NCBI GenBank assembly: GCA_030762175.1
Contig: CM060841.1
Span: 13,555,001 to 13,619,000 of the forward strand
From: Metallyticus violacea
Lineage: Eukaryota; Arthropoda; Insecta; Mantodea; Metallyticidae
DNA: 64,000 nucleotides
Reading direction: 5' to 3'
The notes under the pieces were generated by a model. The model searched no databases. It saw nothing but the letters and a program-made list of their open reading frames with translations, and was not told the DNA's origin. Below, in pieces: positions 58,915 through 64,000 of this stretch (its first letter is position 1; every line of letters begins with the position of its first letter). A program made the translations under genes and the position numbers.

Positions 58915-59490
58915 TAAATATTTTAAACATAAATTTCAATTCAGAATAACAAACATTTTTATTACATATCCTTAATCATACAAATGTTGGAAACCTATCT
59001 CAGTAATACATTAATTTTAAATGGTTATAAAATATTTGAAATGTTATATTTCCAGGTTTGAAACTTTGGATTTTAAAACTGTAAATATGTAACTCTTTCA
59101 TACATCTACCACTTATAATTACTCTAACTACTGGCAAATATTATTAGAGAACAAGCGCATTATAAAATAATCTGTTTTATCAATGAATAAAAAAAAATAA
59201 CTTTAAGTGCAATCCGTTAGTTACAATAACTGCAATACCATTTCTTACAAATGCATTCTCTTCCAGGCCATAAAATTGACAAAGGAAACTTTAAGGTAAT
59301 GTAATGTAATATAATATAATAAAACACTTGCCATAAAAACGATTCAACACTAGACATTACCTGGGTCACTGGGTGTACGTGATGAAGAAGGCCACGAGCC
59401 TAATAATTTGGAATCAAGAGTCGAAATGTGTACACAATCCATCCCGCCGGGGTCCCATTTCTGTGTGATGAAATCGGCAATACGTAGGAA
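58915..59490. other. AT-rich DNA, no feature recognised
   Basis: AT-rich up to about 59340, then GC-richer sequence leading into the candidate exon at 59496. Confidence 0.4.
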
Positions 59491-59495
59491 TATCA

Positions 59496-59633
59496 TTGAC
59501 ATGAACTTAGCTTGTATATGATGAGAACAGTTTCGCCATTCTTTAAAATGTCCAGAATGTCAGTTGCACACGTGGTATCACTTTGTAAGTCGACCGGCAC
59601 AACCGTGGCACTGTCATGTATCTGCCTAGTGAG
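59496..59633 (-). other. Possible coding exon
   Basis: On the minus strand, after a stop at 59636-59634, the frame reads IHDSATVVPVDLQSDTTCAT then DILDILKNGETVLIIYK, and stops at 59495-59493. The pattern of alternating hydrophobics followed by an amphipathic helix recalls ubiquitin-fold (RA or FERM-like) domains, but this is weak. CTCACTAG at about 59626 could be a splice acceptor. No donor site is clear at the other end. Confidence 0.2.
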
Positions 59634-59907
59634 TTATTCCTTGGAGGTTAAATGGTGCATGTATAGAGAGGTCGTTACTGTAGTTTACTGCCGGGATTAA
59701 CAACAACACGCTTTGTGTTTACAATAGAAACGGAACTCCCCGTTCACTAGGTGTAATAAATTTTCGTTTCCCTTTTATTTGGAAACAAAGAAACATGGTA
59801 GACAATTACAATAATTATAAATTATTTCCGCATGAAGTGAGAAAACTTATCACGGTGTAGTGCATGTCAATTCTGAACAAATTCTCTTCATCTCTATTCT
59901 ATACAAC

Positions 59908-60176
59908 CGCCACGTGTGGCCGAGGTCGTTAAGGCGCGAACTCGTGAGCGGGAGGTCTGGGGTTCGAATCCCACCAGGACCGTGGCTGAGGTTTAGTCCA
60001 GGTTTTCCTCAGTCCTCATAAATGGCAAATGCCTGGGAGGTACCCTAAACTTAGGCCTGGAACGTTTCCTTCCTTAAAAAAAAGCCTTACCCAATATTTC
60101 ATCTCATGTATCATCAGTGTCCACCGCCTATGGTGCCTGAGTAGTAAAAACGGGCACTAAACACTATTAAAAAAAT
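59908..60176 (+). repeat. SINE family S, near-complete
   Basis: Head GTGGCCGAGGTCGTTAAGGC with box B GGTTCGAATCC. A short deletion occurs after GGACCGT. The tail is GGGCACTAAACACTATT plus A's. The direct repeat TTCTATA lies at 59897-59903 and 60180-60186. Confidence 0.9.
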
Positions 60177-60189
60177 CTGTTCTATATAG

Positions 60190-60520
60190 GTTTTACATAC
60201 ATATAGTTTTCTAATCATGGCTTTGACGTAGTTGTGTTCATCTGTTTATACACTTAGAAGGAGGGAGGGACTTCAGTTTTAGAAATAAAATTGATAGTAG
60301 AGTTTAAAGAGTTTACTTTCGTTTATACTTGACTTGGTCATGTCTGACTGATGCCTATGAAAACATGGATTTTATTACCATTACTATGCCGCTGTTACTG
60401 GTAATAATGATGCTGATGATGATAATAAAATTTATTATTACAACTTATAATAAAACGAAAAAAACTTACTACTTTAATTTTAGCATAATAACTGCATATT
60501 TGCTACAAGTTGAAGAATAT
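60190..60520. other. AT-rich DNA, no feature recognised
   Basis: An 80-codon plus frame (60329-60571) is Ile/Met-rich and runs into the SINE, so it is not a gene. Confidence 0.45.
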
Positions 60521-60528
60521 CGAGTGTT

Positions 60529-60830
60529 TGTCGGTCCTGGTGGTGTAGTGGTAACCATACTTGCCTTCTAAACCCAAAATCGCGGGTTCAAACCCGGCCA
60601 GGAGTGATGGACATTTTCGGGCGTAAAAATCCTAAGTATGGTTTTCTTTGGAAAGGATGTAAAGCCGTAGGTCCTCTGTCGTATACTTACGGCACGAAAA
60701 AGAACCTCAAGCCTGAAAGAAGAGGCCTCTGAGCAAAATTTGTCGGCCGTTTCACGCCCAGATTAGAATGGAACGTTGATGACCTGAGATGTTAAAGAGC
60801 GTCCGTAAATAAATCAATTCAAACAAAAAC
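60529..60830 (+). repeat. SINE family G, full length
   Basis: Head TGTCGGTCCTGGTGGTGTAG with box B GGTTCAAACCC, body, and tail GTCCGTAAATAAATCAATTC. A short GTGTTT occurs on both sides. Confidence 0.9.
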
Positions 60831-60834
60831 ATCT

Positions 60835-61087
60835 GGTGTTTATCTGGAATTGGCTGCTCTTATTGCGTTATCTACGTGTGAATAAATCAGGCAGGATTTG
60901 TATTTAATTTTGATAAAGATCAAGGGCAAATATGGAACCAAAAGAGGGATAAATTTTCAGAGCACCACTATGCACCATTGGACAGTACTATTTAGCAACT
61001 GAATAATTGGAAGAAAGGCAATTAAATGCATTAATAAGTTGACTTCCAGATAATTTGACAGCTAGGATCGTCCAAATCAATTGCCAG

Positions 61088-61121
<34 letters not shown>

Positions 61122-61635
61122 ATGCACGCTTTTTATAAAAAATTGCTTATATACAATTGAACTTTTCAAAGAATGCTTTTTAAAATACTTTTTGTCTTGT
61201 TAATTCATTTCCACTGAGTCAGCTCTTTTTAGCAATCTGAAATTAAATATTTTAAGTGTTTTTTCTAATTTTTATAGTTTTACTAAACTGCAGAGATTTG
61301 TGCCTGTTAAAGTTTTAATTCTAGTGAAATTAATTATACTTAAATTCCATGCTTAATTTAATTTAATTTAAATACTTTAATATTACTTTAATTACTTTAT
61401 TAATTTAATATTACTTTAATATTAATATTAATTTAATATTAATATTATTTAATATTCGATTTACTAAATAAAATATGTCAAACGTATAATACGATAGTGT
61501 CTTACAATGGTAAAGAGACAACTGGAGCAAAAATACTGCTAAATGAGAATGTGCCAACACAGGTGTTAAAATTAATTATTTTGGAGTAATAGTAGAAGAA
61601 GGACAAAGAAATTATTATTATTCGAATAGCAACAT
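60835..61635. other. AT-rich DNA with T29 run and ATT-rich tract
   Basis: T29 at 61091-61119. Cryptic (TTTAA/ATATT)n at 61350-61460. No coding sequence. Confidence 0.5.
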
Positions 61636-61639
61636 AAAT

Positions 61640-61990
61640 TAATTTAAAAAGAATGCGGTACAATTAAAATGACTCTCATAAGGAAAGCTAGAACAGAAAG
61701 AATTATGAACGTTAATCTAATCTTGGCGGTACCAACCTTCTGCTATAGTTCAAAATGTTGGTGTCCGAGAAAAAGTGATAAAACAAGATAGAAATAGCAG
61801 AAAAGAGAATCCTCAGAGCAATAAGCAGTTTTTGATTACGAGATAAAAAAAACAGAAACAAGGGAAATACTGGTACATAATTAAAGAATAAAACAATATA
61901 AAAATATCTTGAAAACTCGTGTACAAAGGATGGACCAGACAAAATACGAAAAATAGCAATGGAATCTTAGCCTGAAGAAAGTTAAAATTT
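61640..61990 (+). pseudogene. Non-LTR retrotransposon, C-terminal reverse-transcriptase relic
   Basis: Plus frames read RKARTERIMNVNLILAVPTF then CYSSKCWCPRK, followed by KRILRAISSF and LKNKTIQKYLENSCT-like words, with QNTKNSNG near the end. These follow the insect LINE pattern K...FYK.M.VP.FLYGSE.W......(E).RFLR...G...DH.RN..I...L......NK....WK.HV.RM...R..K. Many stops. It differs from the relic at 42230-42800 and likely belongs to another clade. Confidence 0.55.
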
Positions 61991-62269
61991 ATTGTGTTAC
62001 GAACAATCTCCAATCCATGTAGAAAAACAATAAGAATAAAAATTTAAATACATTGTGAATAATCTTGAAGAAATCTACCTTTTTGGTGTTAACGAATTGC
62101 AAACTGATCACCTATATCATTGCACAGTGAGGTTATTTGAGTTATGGGCTGGTAGAATGCGGCTGTATACTAAGAGAAGCCAGTTATCAAGGCTCTATAA
62201 TGCATGTCAGGTAGTAGATTGTGATTAATTTGAGAGAATCTTTGTTAGCAAGTGGTCGTTTGTCACTCG

Positions 62270-62655
62270 GTGATTTCATTGTATACTAATTGTTGTTCAT
62301 TAGTTATACCATTACACAAATACAGTCTCGAAGAATAAGTTTTAGATACGATACATATGTGAAAACTGGTTCTTGTAGAGAAGTGATCAGGCGATTCGCA
62401 AGAAAATAGCTTGACAATCGTGCTCCTGATAGAAAAACTGTTTGTCAGATTGTTAAAAAGTTACGAGAGAGAAAGAGTCTGTGAATCTCAAGAAGTTTAT
62501 TCCGAGCCGCTATGTTCTTACGGAAGAAAAAGTGATTATATACATGAATTTTGTATGTAGATGCAGGCAATGTATTGCCGCTGAGGGGCATCATTTTCAA
62601 CTCAGGTTAGTGACTATTATCAGTTTTAAATACAGTATTAATTTATGCTTTTTAT
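62270..62655 (+). pseudogene. Tc1-like transposon D4, copy 2, internally deleted derivative
   Basis: Plus-strand frame: SRRISFRYDTYVKTGSCREV then IRRFARK, a stop, DNRAPDRKTVCQIVKKLRE (first helix-turn-helix and link), VLTEEKV, and then directly RQCIAAEGHHFQLR near 62570-62600, the C-terminus. The same join is present in the copy at 12355-12745. Similarity extends beyond the coding part on both sides, including AGTTTTAAATACAGTATTAA after the C-terminus. Confidence 0.7.
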
Positions 62656-62659
62656 AGCA

Positions 62660-64000
62660 ACACTAACTTTATGTGCGACGAATTAATCTCCAATATTTCC
62701 AGCTGCGGTGGCTGGACTACCCCAGTAAGCAGCTATATTCAGGTGGTCTGTAACTCAAAAAATCTCACTGTATTTGATATCCGCAACGCATTTTAATTGG
62801 ATGATAGTACTGCACATAATCATGAATAGATTTAATTTAGTATGCTACTAAGAGAACTTTCACGAAGAGTTTCCCAATGAGATATGGATGCCGGGCATGG
62901 AAAATACAAATGACCCAAATGAAATGAACGCTAGCAGCACACGCCTAGGGAAATTATGTGCTTCAGCCTGTTTTCTCTTCGAATTCCCTTACTTAGAGTA
63001 TTAACAGGAATCGTTCTCGTGACAGCTTCTACCAACTGTTTTCATGGTAGCGAGCTATATTTTGTCCCCTCGCAACACCAACGGAGTAAATGAATGGAGC
63101 TTTTCCTAGAATTCCGCCTGAAGGCTCTCCAGGAAAACATTCCACTCTTCCAGATATCAATTCTCGGTAAATTCCATCAGCGCCCGAATCGGGCTGAACT
63201 TCTTTCAGGGTGATAATAAACTTCAGTTTTTGCTCGTTTGTCCTTCTGTTACCCTATGAACTGGTTTTTCTTGTTGCTGCGTTACTGTATTATAAATTTG
63301 GTTATTTAAGTGTAGTGTATTCAGTTCCAAAGTAAATGCCATTAGGTTCTTTGGCGTTGAGTCAAAAGCTATAGTCATAAGGCATTTCTACTGCTTTAAT
63401 ATTTTGAAAATATCTTCCAAGAAAATGAGTCATGGATCGAAGCACGTGGTAATCTGAAGGTACAAGATGAAGGTTATATGCCGGGCATGAATTTTTCCTT
63501 GATCGGCCGTTCGATGTGGCATCTCATGTTGCAAGAGAAATCACGTTCGATTATCTGCGAACCAAAGCTACATAGAGGTGTTCAGGTTGTCAAGGACAAA
63601 GCTCTGCACGGCCATTTGGAAATGATTTAGAGAGATACACACCTCTGTAATTCCACCAGATATATAACATTATTTACACTCAAACGACGTCGTTTAACAA
63701 CTACTCCACCAGACTGAGCTACTATTTTTAAGTGTCAAGAGTTACGGCAATGTTTCATTTTTCATCAACTATGATAATTCGCTTGATTGTAGAGTAAATG
63801 GGTAATTATATAAAGCCAGATGTCTACTTCGGGCTGAGCTTATTCTAGGGTTAAATCACGAGGTACAGACCTACACATTTTGCACAATTTTCTATGCATA
63901 TTCCCGTGGAGATTCACAGTTTACGAGGGGTTTGTGGTGGATTTGCTACCAACACTCTGCATGTATTTTCATCGTTCATATCATACATCTTTCGTGTTTG
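62660..64000. other. Unassigned non-coding DNA
   Basis: No SINE or transposon relic recognised, and no open frame of note. Composition is less AT-rich at 62860-63640 than in most of the window, so an unrecognised repeat or exon is possible. Confidence 0.35.

Noticed and set aside
63690..63730. tRNA-like D-arm on the minus strand (GTAGCTCAGTCTGGTGGAGT)
   Set aside because: No box B at the right distance and no cloverleaf; a chance match is likely.
1..64000. CRISPR array, bacterial operons, prophage or insertion sequences
   Set aside because: No spaced direct repeats of the CRISPR type and no prokaryotic gene organisation; everything points to a eukaryotic nuclear genome.

Overview
This window looks like nuclear DNA of a large-genome arthropod, most likely an insect. 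It is AT-rich, has no operon structure or long open frames, and is full of tRNA-derived SINEs and decayed cut-and-paste transposons of the IS630-Tc1-mariner superfamily. A cockroach or termite would fit the style of the repeats, but nothing here proves the order. I found no intact host protein-coding gene and no functional RNA gene. The longest frames that start with ATG are only about 150-160 codons, and those are either low-complexity or lie inside transposons. The window is best read as intergenic or intronic sequence.

Two SINE families dominate. Family S (nine copies) has a tRNA-Ser-like head and a tail ending in GGGCGTTAAACACTATT plus A's. Family G (about thirteen copies or pieces) has a tRNA-Gly/Arg-like head, a body of about 200 bp and a tail ending near GTCCGTAAATAAATCAAAT. 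One copy of a third tRNA-derived SINE (family T) lies at 37638-37980. Many copies keep target-site duplications of 7-15 bp, and several are nested in older elements.

DNA transposons: three copies of one mariner (M1 at 10121-11394, 39881-40900 and 45575-47150, all on the minus strand), one copy of a second mariner (M2, 36045-37579), and relics of at least seven Tc1-like families whose transposases have an N-terminal helix-turn-helix and a DDE_3-type core. I call these D1 to D7: D1 at 735-1240, 21496-22815, 34795-35640 and 41390-41462; D2 at 2095-2235; D3 at 6280-6690 and 14345-14550; D4 at 12355-12745 and 62270-62655; D5 at 30816-32060; D6 at 48640-49555; D7 at 56690-57145. Two non-LTR retrotransposon reverse-transcriptase tails lie at 42230-42800 and 61640-61990.

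The structures that known element families do not explain are: a near-palindrome of about 590 bp at 29951-30540 (arms about 90% identical by eye); a degenerate tandem array of about 140-bp units at 51240-51850 with a conserved CGCTCTAGCGG box; a direct repeat of about 0.75-0.8 kb at 16943-17692 and 24391-25212; a group of perfect RFX-type X-box sites between 29 and 44 kb; and a polypurine tract of about 450 bp at 54440-54890. Family names such as S, G, D1 and M1 are labels made for this annotation, not database names.
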